20,815 bases of DNA from an uncultured Clostridium sp. (GCA_900556135.1 USNR01000025.1:1-20815); one strand, 5' to 3'; shown: positions 8,070 to 16,247, counted from the stretch's first letter. Notes: a model not told the origin generated them from the letters alone. Program-made: numbers and translations.

Positions 8070-9164
8070 ATGAATAAAAATGATGCAGAAGATATTTTTC
8101 AGTACGGAAATTATTTGAATTTAAGACAAATTAATAACGCAAATGATTATACCAAATTAAGTATAGCTGGAGAAATAATAAAATCAGGAGGTTTAGTTTT
8201 ATTTCCAACTGAAACAGTATATGGTTTAGGTGCTAATGGATTAGACGAAAATGCCGTAAAGAAAATTTATATCGCAAAAGGAAGAAAATCTGATAATCCC
8301 TTGATTTTGCATATTTGTGATATAGAAATGTTAGGACAAATAGCCCAAAATATATCAGATGTAGAATTTAGTTTGATGAACGCATTTTGGCCAGGACCTT
8401 TTACCATTATTTTAAGTAAAAAAGATAATGTTCCTATGGCAGTTTCGGGCGGTCTTGATACAATTGGCGTTCGTATGCCTAATAATGAAATTGCACGAAA
8501 TTTAATAAAGTTTTCAGGAGTTCCTATTGCAGCACCTAGCGCTAACATTTCTGGAAGACCTAGTGGAACAAATATTAAAGATATATTTGATGAACTTGCT
8601 GACAAAGTAGATTATATTATAGATGGCGGTGATTGCAATATCGGTTTAGAATCCACAGTTGTAAGAGTAATCGATGGCATACCACACATTTTGAGACCTG
8701 GAAAAATAACTGCCGAAGATATAAAAGAAATCGCAGGAGATGTTGTTGTAGATAAGCATGTTTTAGGAAAGTTGGAACCTGATAAAAAAGTTCTATCACC
8801 TGGAATGAAATATAAACATTATGCCCCTAAAACGGATTGCGTTTTAGTATATGACGAAGATAACAAGAAACTTCAAAACAAGATATTAGAACTCGCTAAT
8901 AACTCAATTACACAAGAAAAAACACCTTTGATAATGTGTTTAAACGATAATGTAGAATTTTTCAAAAATGTCTTTAATGGTAATATAGAAATCATAAATA
9001 TGGGAGCTACTCTAGAAGATGTTTCTAAGAATGTTTTTACAGATTTAAGAAAAGCTGATAAATACAAAGCTGACTTAATTATAATTCAAGGTGTTTCTAC
9101 AAAAGGTTTAGGACTTGCTATTACAAATAGATTGCTTAGAGCCTGCAATTATAATGTTTACTAG
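8070..9164 (+). CDS. ywlC: L-threonylcarbamoyladenylate synthase (Sua5/YwlC type)
   Basis: This enzyme makes threonylcarbamoyl-AMP from threonine, bicarbonate and ATP, the first step of t6A modification at position 37 of ANN-decoding tRNAs. The protein is 364 residues, the long Sua5 form. The YrdC-like catalytic domain shows PTETVYGLGA (46-55) and KGRKSDNPL (70-78), then APSANISG and the ESTVV segment. A SPGMKYKHYAPK linker leads to the C-terminal Sua5 domain with its Rossmann-like fold. The start at 8070 is chosen because AAAGGA lies 9 nt upstream and the promoter overlaps the longer GTG start. It is the only plus-strand protein gene in the window, divergent from folD and convergent with valS. 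It is therefore a separate transcription unit, ending at the terminator at 9378-9409 or earlier. Confidence 0.94.
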   Translation: MNKNDAEDIFQYGNYLNLRQINNANDYTKLSIAGEIIKSGGLVLFPTETVYGLGANGLDENAVKKIYIAKGRKSDNPLILHICDIEMLGQIAQNISDVEFSLMNAFWPGPFTIILSKKDNVPMAVSGGLDTIGVRMPNNEIARNLIKFSGVPIAAPSANISGRPSGTNIKDIFDELADKVDYIIDGGDCNIGLESTVVRVIDGIPHILRPGKITAEDIKEIAGDVVVDKHVLGKLEPDKKVLSPGMKYKHYAPKTDCVLVYDEDNKKLQNKILELANNSITQEKTPLIMCLNDNVEFFKNVFNGNIEIINMGATLEDVSKNVFTDLRKADKYKADLIIIQGVSTKGLGLAITNRLLRACNYNVY

Positions 9165-9185
9165 TTTTTTTCACTCTCTAGCGTA

Positions 9186-9194
9186 TGGTATAAT
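9186..9194 (+). promoter_or_regulatory. Possible extended -10 promoter upstream of a structured RNA
   Basis: TGGTATAAT is an exact TGn-TATAAT extended -10 located 22 bp after the sua5 stop. No convincing -35 is seen at 17 bp. Start of transcription would be near 9201. Confidence 0.4.
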
Positions 9195-9200
9195 AAAAAT

Positions 9201-9409
9201 GATGTATAATTAGGGATTGAAATTTTCTCTTAACTATGAACTCTCGTCTTTATCATGGTTACAGAAGGAAAAATTCTTTTCCTAATTTGCAGCATTTTAT
9301 TATGCCAAAAGAGCGGATGTTCTTTTCATTATTTTCCATCTAAACACGCTGCTTTCAGTGCTTATAAGTCAACATACAAAAACTAGAGGAAAAATATCCT
9401 CTAGTTTTT
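9201..9409 (+). ncRNA. Candidate structured non-coding RNA or structured sua5 3' UTR
   Basis: No ORF occupies this 263-bp gap, yet it folds strongly on paper. AATTAGGGA (9208-9216) pairs with TTCCTAATT (9279-9287). Inside that, AATTTT pairs with AAAATT and TAACTATGA (9231-9239) with TCATGGTTA (9253-9261). Together they make one long interrupted hairpin. A second hairpin has eight pairs (9307-9314 with 9319-9326) closed by a GGAT loop, enclosed by GCAGC (9289-9293) and GCTGC (9348-9352). The segment begins after an extended -10 and ends at an intrinsic terminator, giving a transcript of about 210 nt. I do not recognise a known family; 6S RNA has the right size but I could not find its closing stem and central bubble. 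It could also be only the 3' UTR of sua5. Confidence 0.4.
9378..9409. terminator. Bidirectional intrinsic terminator between sua5 and valS
   Basis: A 13-bp perfect stem, 9378-9390 with 9397-9409, has a six-base loop AAAATA. It begins with A5 and ends with T5, so it can terminate the plus-strand sua5/RNA unit and the minus-strand valS unit, whose stop is at 9428. Confidence 0.88.
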
Positions 9410-9427
9410 ATATACACTCAAACCAAC

Positions 9428-12109
9428 TTATTGTAATTGTGCAAGTCTATCAATTGTTTCCTCTAATTTCTTTTTATAATTAGCCAACTTTTCTTTTTCT
9501 TGATTTATTTTAGCTTCTGGTGCTTTATTTACAAATCCAGGATTTGATAACATTTTCTCTCCTCTTGCAACTTCTGCTTCTAACTTTGTTTTTTCCTGTT
9601 CTAATCTTGCCCTTTCTTCTCCTATATCTATTAAACCTTCTAAAGGCATATACACAGCAATGTCATCCGTTAAAACACTTATTGCATTTTCTGGTATGTT
9701 CTCTTTTCCTTTTTGTATTGTAATCTTATTTCCAAAACCTAATTTTAATATAAAGTCTTGCGCTTCTAAAATGACTTTTTCGTATTTATCAGTTACAAAT
9801 ATTAGTTCTTCTTTTTTTGATGGATGAATATTCATATTTGCTCTTACATTACGAATTCCTGTTATTATTTCTTTAATTTTTTCTACAGCTTTTTCTTCCA
9901 TATCAAAATTAAAGTTTGCATTTGCTTCTGGCCATTTTGAAATCATTAATTCTGTATCCTCATCATGAATCAAGCTTCTGTAAATCTTTGTTGTTATAAA
10001 TGGCATAAATGGATGCAATAATTTCATAGATGTTCCAAATATATGATTTAATACATATGAAACTCTAACCTTATCTTCCATGTCTTCACTATACATTCTA
10101 GGTTTTACCATTTCTATATACCAGTCGCAAAATTCATTCCATATAAATGAATATATCTTATCCAAAGCTATACCTAAATCATAATTTTCTATATTTTTTG
10201 TTGTTTCAACAACCAATTGATTTAACTTATTTATAATCCATTTATCTTCAATTTTTAAAGAATCATCTTTGTACGTATTAGTTTCTTTGTTGTAATTATC
10301 CTCATAAAATTTTAATATAGCTTCTTTATCTACTAGGTTCATGTTTATAAACTTAGCAGCATTCCAGATTTTATTTGCAAAGTTTGATGCTTGGTCTAAT
10401 TTCTCTGGCATATATTTTATGTCATTTCCCATTGTTGTTCCAGAAAGTAATGAAAATCTTAAACTATCTGCTCCATATTTTTCTATAATCTCTAAAGGAT
10501 CAATTCCATTACCTAAGCTTTTTGACATCTTTCTTCCTTGAGAATCTCTTACAATTCCATGAATTAATACATCTGAAAACGGCTTTTCTCTTCTTGCATA
10601 TAAACCAGAAAATATCATTCTTGCTACCCAAAAGAATATAATGTCATAAGCTGTAACTAAAACATCAGTTGGATAAAATGTTTTTAAATCCTCAGAGTTC
10701 TCATCTGGCCAACCTAATGTAGAAAATGGCCATAATGCAGAGCTAAACCAAGTATCAAGTGTGTCTGCATCTTGTGTTAAATCTGTACATCCACATCTTT
10801 CACATTTTTCTGGCTGTTGTTTTGAAACATTAGTGTGACCACACTCATTACAATAATAAGCTGGTATTCTATGCCCCCACCATATCTGTCTTGAAATACA
10901 CCAATCTTGTATATTCTCCATCCAATTAAAATATGTTTTTTCATATCTTTTAGGAACAAATTTTATATCATCATTTTTTACTGCATCTATTGCAGGCTTT
11001 GCCAAATCTGCCATTCTAACAAACCATTGTTCAGAAATTCTTGGCTCTACTGTATTATGACATCTGTAGCATTTTCCAACATTGTGAGTATAATCTTCTA
11101 TCTCTACTAATGCTCCTAATTCTTTTAACTTATCTACGATTAAAGGACGTGCATCAATAGATTTCATTCCTTTATATTCAGGTACTAAATCTGTCATGTT
11201 TGAATGGTCATCAAATACTTCTATGATATCTAAATTGTGTGCAAGACCTGCTTTATAATCATTAGGATCATGTGCTGGAGTTACCTTTACACAACCAGTT
11301 CCAAATTCCTTATCCACAAATTCATCTGCAATAATTGGTATTTCTCTATTTACAATAGGAAGAATACATGTTTTTCCTATAATATCTTTATATCTTTCAT
11401 CCTCTGGATGAACAGCAACCGCTGTATCTCCTAGCATAGTTTCTGGTCTTGTTGTTGCAACTTCAACATATTTGTCCGTTCCCTTAATTTGATATCTAAT
11501 ATGCCATAAGTGTGATGCTTCTTCTTCATATTCAACTTCTGCATCAGAAATTGCTGTATGGCAAACTGGGCACCAATTTATCATTCTTTTTCCTTTATAA
11601 ATTAACCCATCATTATATAAATTAACAAACTCTTCTGCAACAGCCTTTGAAAGTCCCTCATCCAAAGTAAATCTACGTCTATCCCAATCACAAGAACAAC
11701 CAATCTTACGTTGCTGTTGCTGAATAGTACCTCCATACAATCTAGTCCAATCCCATGCTTCTTCTAAAAACTTTTCTCTACCTAAATCTGCCTTTGTAAT
11801 TCCTTCTCCTTTTAGTTTTGCAACAACTTTAGCCTCTGTGGCAATAGCAGCATGATCTGAACCAGGAAGCCATAACGTATTAAATCCTTGCATTCTTTTA
11901 AAACGAATAAGAACATCTTGTATTGTTCCATCTAAAGCATGCCCCATATGAAGTTTTCCTGTAACATTTGGTGGTGGCATCATAATGCAATAACTTTCTG
12001 CATCTTTGTTCATGTTAGGTTTAAAGTAACCATTTTTTTCCCATTCTGCATATAGGTTTTCTTCAAAGTCTTTAGGGTTATATTTTCCCTCTAAATTTTC
12101 TTTTTCCAT
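9428..12109 (-). CDS. valS: Valine--tRNA ligase (ValRS)
   Basis: This class I synthetase charges tRNA-Val and edits misactivated threonine. At 893 residues it is full length. PPPNVTGKLHMGHAL carries the HIGH-type motif HMGH (54-57) and KMSKS is at 527-531. The editing domain includes the TTRPETMLGDTAVAVHP segment. A CNECGH...CERCGC pair forms a probable zinc ribbon before DADTLDTWFSSALWPFSTLGW. The C-terminal residues form the ValRS coiled-coil arm, with Glu/Lys-rich heptads ending in RLAQLQ. AAGGG lies about 12 nt before the ATG, a somewhat long spacing. The gene is expressed from its own T-box-controlled promoter and ends at the shared terminator at 9378-9409, so it appears monocistronic. 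Confidence 0.98.
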   Translation of the reverse strand: MEKENLEGKYNPKDFEENLYAEWEKNGYFKPNMNKDAESYCIMMPPPNVTGKLHMGHALDGTIQDVLIRFKRMQGFNTLWLPGSDHAAIATEAKVVAKLKGEGITKADLGREKFLEEAWDWTRLYGGTIQQQQRKIGCSCDWDRRRFTLDEGLSKAVAEEFVNLYNDGLIYKGKRMINWCPVCHTAISDAEVEYEEEASHLWHIRYQIKGTDKYVEVATTRPETMLGDTAVAVHPEDERYKDIIGKTCILPIVNREIPIIADEFVDKEFGTGCVKVTPAHDPNDYKAGLAHNLDIIEVFDDHSNMTDLVPEYKGMKSIDARPLIVDKLKELGALVEIEDYTHNVGKCYRCHNTVEPRISEQWFVRMADLAKPAIDAVKNDDIKFVPKRYEKTYFNWMENIQDWCISRQIWWGHRIPAYYCNECGHTNVSKQQPEKCERCGCTDLTQDADTLDTWFSSALWPFSTLGWPDENSEDLKTFYPTDVLVTAYDIIFFWVARMIFSGLYARREKPFSDVLIHGIVRDSQGRKMSKSLGNGIDPLEIIEKYGADSLRFSLLSGTTMGNDIKYMPEKLDQASNFANKIWNAAKFINMNLVDKEAILKFYEDNYNKETNTYKDDSLKIEDKWIINKLNQLVVETTKNIENYDLGIALDKIYSFIWNEFCDWYIEMVKPRMYSEDMEDKVRVSYVLNHIFGTSMKLLHPFMPFITTKIYRSLIHDEDTELMISKWPEANANFNFDMEEKAVEKIKEIITGIRNVRANMNIHPSKKEELIFVTDKYEKVILEAQDFILKLGFGNKITIQKGKENIPENAISVLTDDIAVYMPLEGLIDIGEERARLEQEKTKLEAEVARGEKMLSNPGFVNKAPEAKINQEKEKLANYKKKLEETIDRLAQLQ

Positions 12110-12205
12110 ACTACAATCATTCCCTTCTTTCTTAACTTTAAATACTTAATAAGACTTATAAATCTCGCTTTGTGAGACTATTACTATATTATTTAAATTT
12201 ATATC

Positions 12206-12239
12206 AAAAAACTCGCTCTTACATTATGTAAGGGCGAGT
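12206..12239 (-). terminator. T-box-regulated intrinsic terminator
   Basis: ACTCGCCCTTACA and TGTAAGAGCGAGT form a long stem, with one or two internal mismatches and a TAA loop, followed by a run of T on the minus strand. It overlaps the antiterminator by CGCCCTT. Confidence 0.93.
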
Positions 12240-12456
12240 CTCCGCGGTACCACCTTATTTATATACTATATAAATTTAATAATATACATCTCAAAAGTTT
12301 ATAACGTAAACCATACGGATATATCTACTTTATTTTCAATATATCGGCTCCAAAGCTACCTTCAGTTTGCTTACTACAAGAAGCTTCCACCATTTGCTTC
12401 TACTCTCTATCTAGCAGTATAAACTTACTCCTCTTTTTCATTGCCTTTATTTTTAT
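12206..12456 (-). promoter_or_regulatory. T-box riboswitch leader of valS (specifier GUA)
   Basis: The leader senses uncharged tRNA-Val and permits readthrough into valS. Read on the minus strand, stem I starts near 12408 with AGAGAG and carries the GGTGGAAGC distal element. It closes with GAAGGTAGCTTTGGAGC, where GTA at 12359-12357 is in the specifier position and encodes valine. The 14-nt T-box AGGTGGTACCGCGG is at 12255-12242. The antiterminator can be drawn exactly: AAGG pairs with CCTT and GCG with CGC around the seven-nt bulge TGGTACC (12256-12230). The variable base of UGGU pairs with the A73 expected of tRNA-Val. The same CGCCCTT strand is used by the terminator at 12239-12206, giving the mutually exclusive switch. 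The remaining 12110-12205 is an AT-rich spacer to valS. Confidence 0.95.
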
Positions 12457-12462
12457 GTTAAT

Positions 12463-12491
12463 ATAATATCACATTTTATCATGTCGTGCAA
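12463..12491 (-). promoter_or_regulatory. Sigma-A promoter of the valS T-box leader
   Basis: On the minus strand TTGCAC (12491-12486) and TATTAT (12468-12463) have 17 bp spacing, about 50 nt upstream of T-box stem I. Transcription start would be near 12456. Confidence 0.68.
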
Positions 12492-12565
12492 TACTTTTTA
12501 TCAAATTTTTATATTATGCAACTTTCTTAACATATAAAATTACGTTACACAGAAAATTTATTTCT

Positions 12566-14092
12566 TTATCGCCTGGTTGCATATACATCAAAATTTTCAA
12601 TCTCATTTACTTTCTGTAATTCATTCTCTATAAAATCCATTACCTTTGTAGGTGTTTGCCAATTTTTATTTTTCTTATTTCTCATTATTAGAATATACAC
12701 ATCTTCCATATTCTTTATCTTATCAATTTGACCATCTTCTCCGCTTCCACCAATATTTCCTTTTAAGAACATATCGAAATCTTTATTATATCTATTTATT
12801 GGTATCATATACAAAGCAGCAGTAGCGTCTAAAATGTATGTTGGCTTATCTGAATTTATAATATATTCGTCAACTTTCTTTATTCTTTGTAAAAGTCTTC
12901 CATCAACTGGTATATATTTAAAATGTTCTAATTCTTTGAAATTAGAATTTTCATTCACAATCTTAACTAAAGTTACTGTTTGCAAAACTATTATCAATAT
13001 TGATGTGATATAAAAAGCACACTGTAACATGTATTTTGCAAATACTACTAATTTCTCTTTTAAATACTTTTCTTTAACCTTGTATATTAAATTATATACT
13101 ACATAAATTAATCCTATTATAGCTGGTAAAGCTCCTACCAAAAAATGAATATTATCTGAAATTGGATATACAATTATAAACGAGGCTAAAGAGTACAATA
13201 CCAACACTAAATCTCTTCTTTCTCTTTTCCATATCCATATAACTATCATTCCTATAAAATATACTGGAACAATTATGCTTAACATCTTAATGTACAATTC
13301 ATCACTTACTAATAACTCCAAATATGATTTTTTATTACTAAACGTAAAAATTCCTAATATCGTGTAATCTATAAAGTCTTTCCATGAATTACTTAAAGTT
13401 AAATATATTGCAAATATTGCAATAGGTATACATATACCAACTAAACGCATAACAGTAACTTTTAAATTATCTTTTTTAATATATAATAAATTAATCAAAA
13501 TTACTGCAATCATAACAAATGCTCCAGTAGTTTGTTTAACTAAGAAACTACATCCAGCAATAATTCCTACCAACAACTCAAATTTTGAATTTATCTTATT
13601 ATTATCATTTAAATGATTTATTATTCTTTTATCGTTATTAGAATTATCTATTTTTATATTCTGCAATTCCAATAACATCAAAATTAATATTAATAATAAG
13701 TTAAAGAAATTATAATCTAAGCAAAAATACTCTAAAAATACATATGCAATTAGAAACGTAGCAAAGCATGCTACATATTGATTAATTTTCAGTTTTCGTA
13801 ATAGCCTATAAGTATAAAACATTATCATTGTGCATAATACAACTGCTAATATCCTTGTAACAATTAATTCATTAGATATCCTTAAAAAAATTGAAGTGAT
13901 CATAAAAAACAATGGCATCTGAACAATATTAAAGTCTTTATATGCTACTCTATTTTCTGCAATATTTCTAGATAAATTATAATTCCAAACCTCATCAAGG
14001 TTTTTTAGTTGTCTAGCAAAAATATTTGTTGATAACAGTAAGAGAATTGCTAACATTAATAAAATTATAACTTTATATTCCTGTTTTTTCAT
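12566..14092 (-). CDS. GT-C-type polytopic membrane protein, probable lipid-linked-sugar glycosyltransferase
   Basis: This 508-residue integral membrane protein has about ten or more hydrophobic segments. The first membrane helix (7-24) is followed by NLDEVWNYNLSRNIAENRV with the acidic pair D33-E34. That is the arrangement found in GT-C (PMT/ArnT-like) glycosyltransferases, where an Asp/Glu in the first outer loop is catalytic. VQMPLFFM (57-64) corresponds to the family's P-rich segment after that loop. A soluble C-terminal portion (about 390-508) contains DGRLLQRIKKVDEYI and a repeated Asp/Asn-rich stretch. The start ATG overlaps the end of the upstream membrane-protein gene by four bases (14089-14092), so the two are translationally coupled. 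The donor is likely polyprenyl-phosphate sugar and the acceptor is unknown; both are inference from fold. No clear terminator follows before the valS promoter. Confidence 0.68.
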   Translation of the reverse strand: MKKQEYKVIILLMLAILLLLSTNIFARQLKNLDEVWNYNLSRNIAENRVAYKDFNIVQMPLFFMITSIFLRISNELIVTRILAVVLCTMIMFYTYRLLRKLKINQYVACFATFLIAYVFLEYFCLDYNFFNLLLILILMLLELQNIKIDNSNNDKRIINHLNDNNKINSKFELLVGIIAGCSFLVKQTTGAFVMIAVILINLLYIKKDNLKVTVMRLVGICIPIAIFAIYLTLSNSWKDFIDYTILGIFTFSNKKSYLELLVSDELYIKMLSIIVPVYFIGMIVIWIWKRERRDLVLVLYSLASFIIVYPISDNIHFLVGALPAIIGLIYVVYNLIYKVKEKYLKEKLVVFAKYMLQCAFYITSILIIVLQTVTLVKIVNENSNFKELEHFKYIPVDGRLLQRIKKVDEYIINSDKPTYILDATAALYMIPINRYNKDFDMFLKGNIGGSGEDGQIDKIKNMEDVYILIMRNKKNKNWQTPTKVMDFIENELQKVNEIENFDVYATRR

Positions 14093-15852
14093 AATTTTCT
14101 CCCCCTATACGATTTACGCCAACATATTCCATATACTATAAAGATTATTACTCCAATAATAGATATCACATATGCCATCTTCTCAATTGTTGTTCCAGAG
14201 TATGTTATTGATAAATTTGCACTTCTTATATTATCTGGAATGGTTATTTGTATAAATCCATTCTCAGATTCCGAATAGTTTAATTGTTGAACATTTCCAT
14301 TTTCTTCTATTTTAACGTCATATCCTAAATAATATATAAAAGGCAATTCCAAAATTGTTTTTCCTTCATTATCTATTGAAAACGACAAATTTAAAGCATC
14401 TTTTTTTTCATCAAATATAGAACAATTTCCCTCTAGAACATACACATTATCTTTTCTCTTTTTTATATACTCGCAACCATCTTGAAGTGCTTTTATTGGC
14501 AAATATTCTCTATTAATACTCATTGGTGATATTTTAGGTTTTTCTAACACTCTTTGTTCATAAGTTTCATTGCCTTTAGCAGTTTCTGTTTTTTCTCTTA
14601 CAAATTCTAATAGTCTTGCTGATGTAAACACAACCAATATAGCAGTACATATTGTTAAAAATCCTATTGCTATTTTTTTATTATTTATATTTTTGAATAT
14701 TGTATAAATATTTATTGCACATATTGGCGATAAAAACAAATTAAGAAATACTAGTATTCTCCAAGAAAACTGCACCATAGTTAATGTATTTGGCATAATC
14801 ATCCATGGAAACAATTTTGTTACCATAAACAAACTAATTGCAGATAATATAGCAAATTCCCCATACCATTTTTTATCTTCTGTTTCTATTTTCTTATATG
14901 CTCCAATTCCTAACAACACATAAATTATAATAGGTATTCCTATTATAAAAGACACGGTCTTATCACTGCCAGCATCAGTTAATAATTGCTTAAAAGAAGC
15001 ACTATTATCCCAAACATCTTCTCCTTCACCTCTCATTATCTCTGCATTAAAAATTGCATAATCTGTTGACATTTTATGCTCTATTAATGGTATAGTAAAA
15101 AATGATGTTATTAGTATTATAAACACAGCATTTATTACACATAATTTGATAACATCTTTTTTAAAGAATTTTTTGTAATTAAACGCTAAATAAATCACAC
15201 AAAATATGGCTGAATATACAGTAGTTATAGTATGACACAATAACATCCCTATTGTTCCTATTGCTATTAAATAATGTTTGGATTTATCCCCTTCTGTTAA
15301 GTTGTATAATCCTTGAAATAGAACTGGAATAAATATCAATGCCGTAAACTCTCCTATGGCAAACCTTTCATAAATACATTCAAATCTATATGGAAAGGTT
15401 AAATATATAATACTTGATATTAATGCTATTATTTTATTTTTAGATACTTGATGTGTAAAATTATACATTGTAATTCCTGATGCAAAAATAGTAAAAAAGG
15501 CAAATAATTCCATAGCATTTTCATATGATGACGTAAACATTTTAAGCATATATGGAATATATGTAACAAATTGAGGATAAAACAAATTTGTAGCATATCC
15601 AAAATTATTACAATAAAATGGTGCTATTATATATGGAAAATTAGAGTATAAAATAGAATTTCTCAATCCTATAATTCTTAGTAAATGTATTCTTGTATCT
15701 CCAGTTCCTAATAAGGAAATCTTCAAGAACGGTAGTGATACTAATATAGATACTATCATTATTATTGCATAACAAAATATATTTCTCTCTCTAAATTTTA
15801 ATTTTTTATTATTCTCATTTAATTTAGTATTTTTTTCTTTGCTATTTTTCAT
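14089..15852 (-). CDS. Large membrane protein, PTPS-related/YfhO-like (GT-C superfamily)
   Basis: This is a 587-residue polytopic membrane protein. After a hydrophilic, Lys/Asn-rich N-terminus (1-24) come about a dozen hydrophobic helices up to about residue 415. An extracytoplasmic domain (about 420-555) and a last membrane helix (about 558-575) follow. LLGTGDTRIHLLRI (47-60) and the GYATNLFYPQ segment (85-94) match the first outer loop of the membrane families known as PTPS-related and YfhO. ERFAIGEF (162-169) is another family feature. The C-terminal LPFIYYLGYDVKIEENG stretch resembles the YfhO C-terminal beta domain. YfhO is linked to glycosylation of lipoteichoic acid in Bacillota; whether this protein does the same is unknown. 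It overlaps the next gene by four bases. The ribosome-binding site GGAAGG is separated from the ATG by a palindrome. Confidence 0.68.
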   Translation of the reverse strand: MKNSKEKNTKLNENNKKLKFRERNIFCYAIIMIVSILVSLPFLKISLLGTGDTRIHLLRIIGLRNSILYSNFPYIIAPFYCNNFGYATNLFYPQFVTYIPYMLKMFTSSYENAMELFAFFTIFASGITMYNFTHQVSKNKIIALISSIIYLTFPYRFECIYERFAIGEFTALIFIPVLFQGLYNLTEGDKSKHYLIAIGTIGMLLCHTITTVYSAIFCVIYLAFNYKKFFKKDVIKLCVINAVFIILITSFFTIPLIEHKMSTDYAIFNAEIMRGEGEDVWDNSASFKQLLTDAGSDKTVSFIIGIPIIIYVLLGIGAYKKIETEDKKWYGEFAILSAISLFMVTKLFPWMIMPNTLTMVQFSWRILVFLNLFLSPICAINIYTIFKNINNKKIAIGFLTICTAILVVFTSARLLEFVREKTETAKGNETYEQRVLEKPKISPMSINREYLPIKALQDGCEYIKKRKDNVYVLEGNCSIFDEKKDALNLSFSIDNEGKTILELPFIYYLGYDVKIEENGNVQQLNYSESENGFIQITIPDNIRSANLSITYSGTTIEKMAYVISIIGVIIFIVYGICWRKSYRGRKL

Positions 15853-15860
15853 TTGATTTT

Positions 15861-15881
15861 AGATATTAAAATTTAATATCT
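15861..15881 (-). repeat. Perfect palindrome between ribosome-binding site and start codon
   Basis: AGATATTAAA (15861-15870) and TTTAATATCT (15872-15881) are exact inverted copies separated by one base. In the mRNA the AAAGGAAGG ribosome-binding site lies just 5' of the hairpin and AAAATCAA-ATG just 3' of it. Confidence 0.85.
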
Positions 15882-15905
15882 GCCTTCCTTTCTACGTTTT
15901 TGTTA

Positions 15906-15934
15906 ATTATATATTAAAAAAAAAAAAATAACAA
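15906..15934 (-). promoter_or_regulatory. Candidate promoter of the membrane-protein gene pair, overlapping the rpmF terminator
   Basis: On the minus strand TTGTTA (15934-15929) and TATAAT (15911-15906) have 17 bp spacing. The -35 lies inside the 3' arm of the rpmF terminator stem and most of the spacer is the terminator T-tract. Confidence 0.6.
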
Positions 15935-15956
15935 TACTTTGTTTTCGTATTGTTAT
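15916..15956 (-). terminator. Intrinsic terminator of rpmF
   Basis: On the minus strand ATAACAATAC (15956-15947) and GTATTGTTAT (15937-15928) form a perfect 10-bp stem with a nine-base loop. It is followed by a T-tract of about 12-13 bases, just after the rpmF stop. Confidence 0.92.
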
Positions 15957-15964
15957 CAAAAATA

Positions 15965-16150
15965 TTATTCAGCTGTATCAACAGATACTACCTTTTTTCC
16001 GTTATAGTAACCACAACTTGGGCATACTCTATGTTGCATCATTTTTTCGTGACATTGTGGACATTCTACTAAGTTTTTATTTTCTAATTTCCATGTTGAT
16101 CTTTTTAAACCTGTTCTTGCTTTAGACCATCTTCTTTTTGGTTGTGCCAT
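15965..16150 (-). CDS. rpmF: 50S ribosomal protein L32
   Basis: L32 is a small protein of the large ribosomal subunit near the exit tunnel. The 61 residues begin MAQPKRRWSKARTG, matching the basic L32 start. They include the four-cysteine zinc site C30-x2-C33 and C43-x2-C46 (ECPQC and VCPSC), so this is the zinc-binding form rather than the cysteine-free paralogue. AAGGAGGG lies 8 nt before the ATG. It has its own consensus promoter and terminator and so is a monocistronic unit. In many Bacillota rpmF follows a DUF177 (YceD) gene and precedes plsX; neither neighbour is present here. Confidence 0.98.
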   Translation of the reverse strand: MAQPKRRWSKARTGLKRSTWKLENKNLVECPQCHEKMMQHRVCPSCGYYNGKKVVSVDTAE

Positions 16151-16218
16151 TTTCTTTTCCCTCCTTATTAGTTAGCTTATGTATATAATATATATATCAA
16201 TTTATTCAGTACTTTAAA

Positions 16219-16247
16219 ATTATACATTTTTTTTTGTAATTTGTCAA
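16219..16247 (-). promoter_or_regulatory. rpmF: Consensus sigma-A promoter of rpmF
   Basis: On the minus strand perfect TTGACA (16247-16242) and perfect TATAAT (16224-16219) have exactly 17 bp spacing, containing a run of nine A. This is the strongest promoter seen in the window and gives a leader of about 60 nt. Confidence 0.93.

Noticed and set aside
9201..9409. 6S RNA call for the structured segment
   Set aside because: Size and context are compatible, but I could not draw a closing stem joining the two ends with a central bubble; the strongest helix is local to the 5' half.
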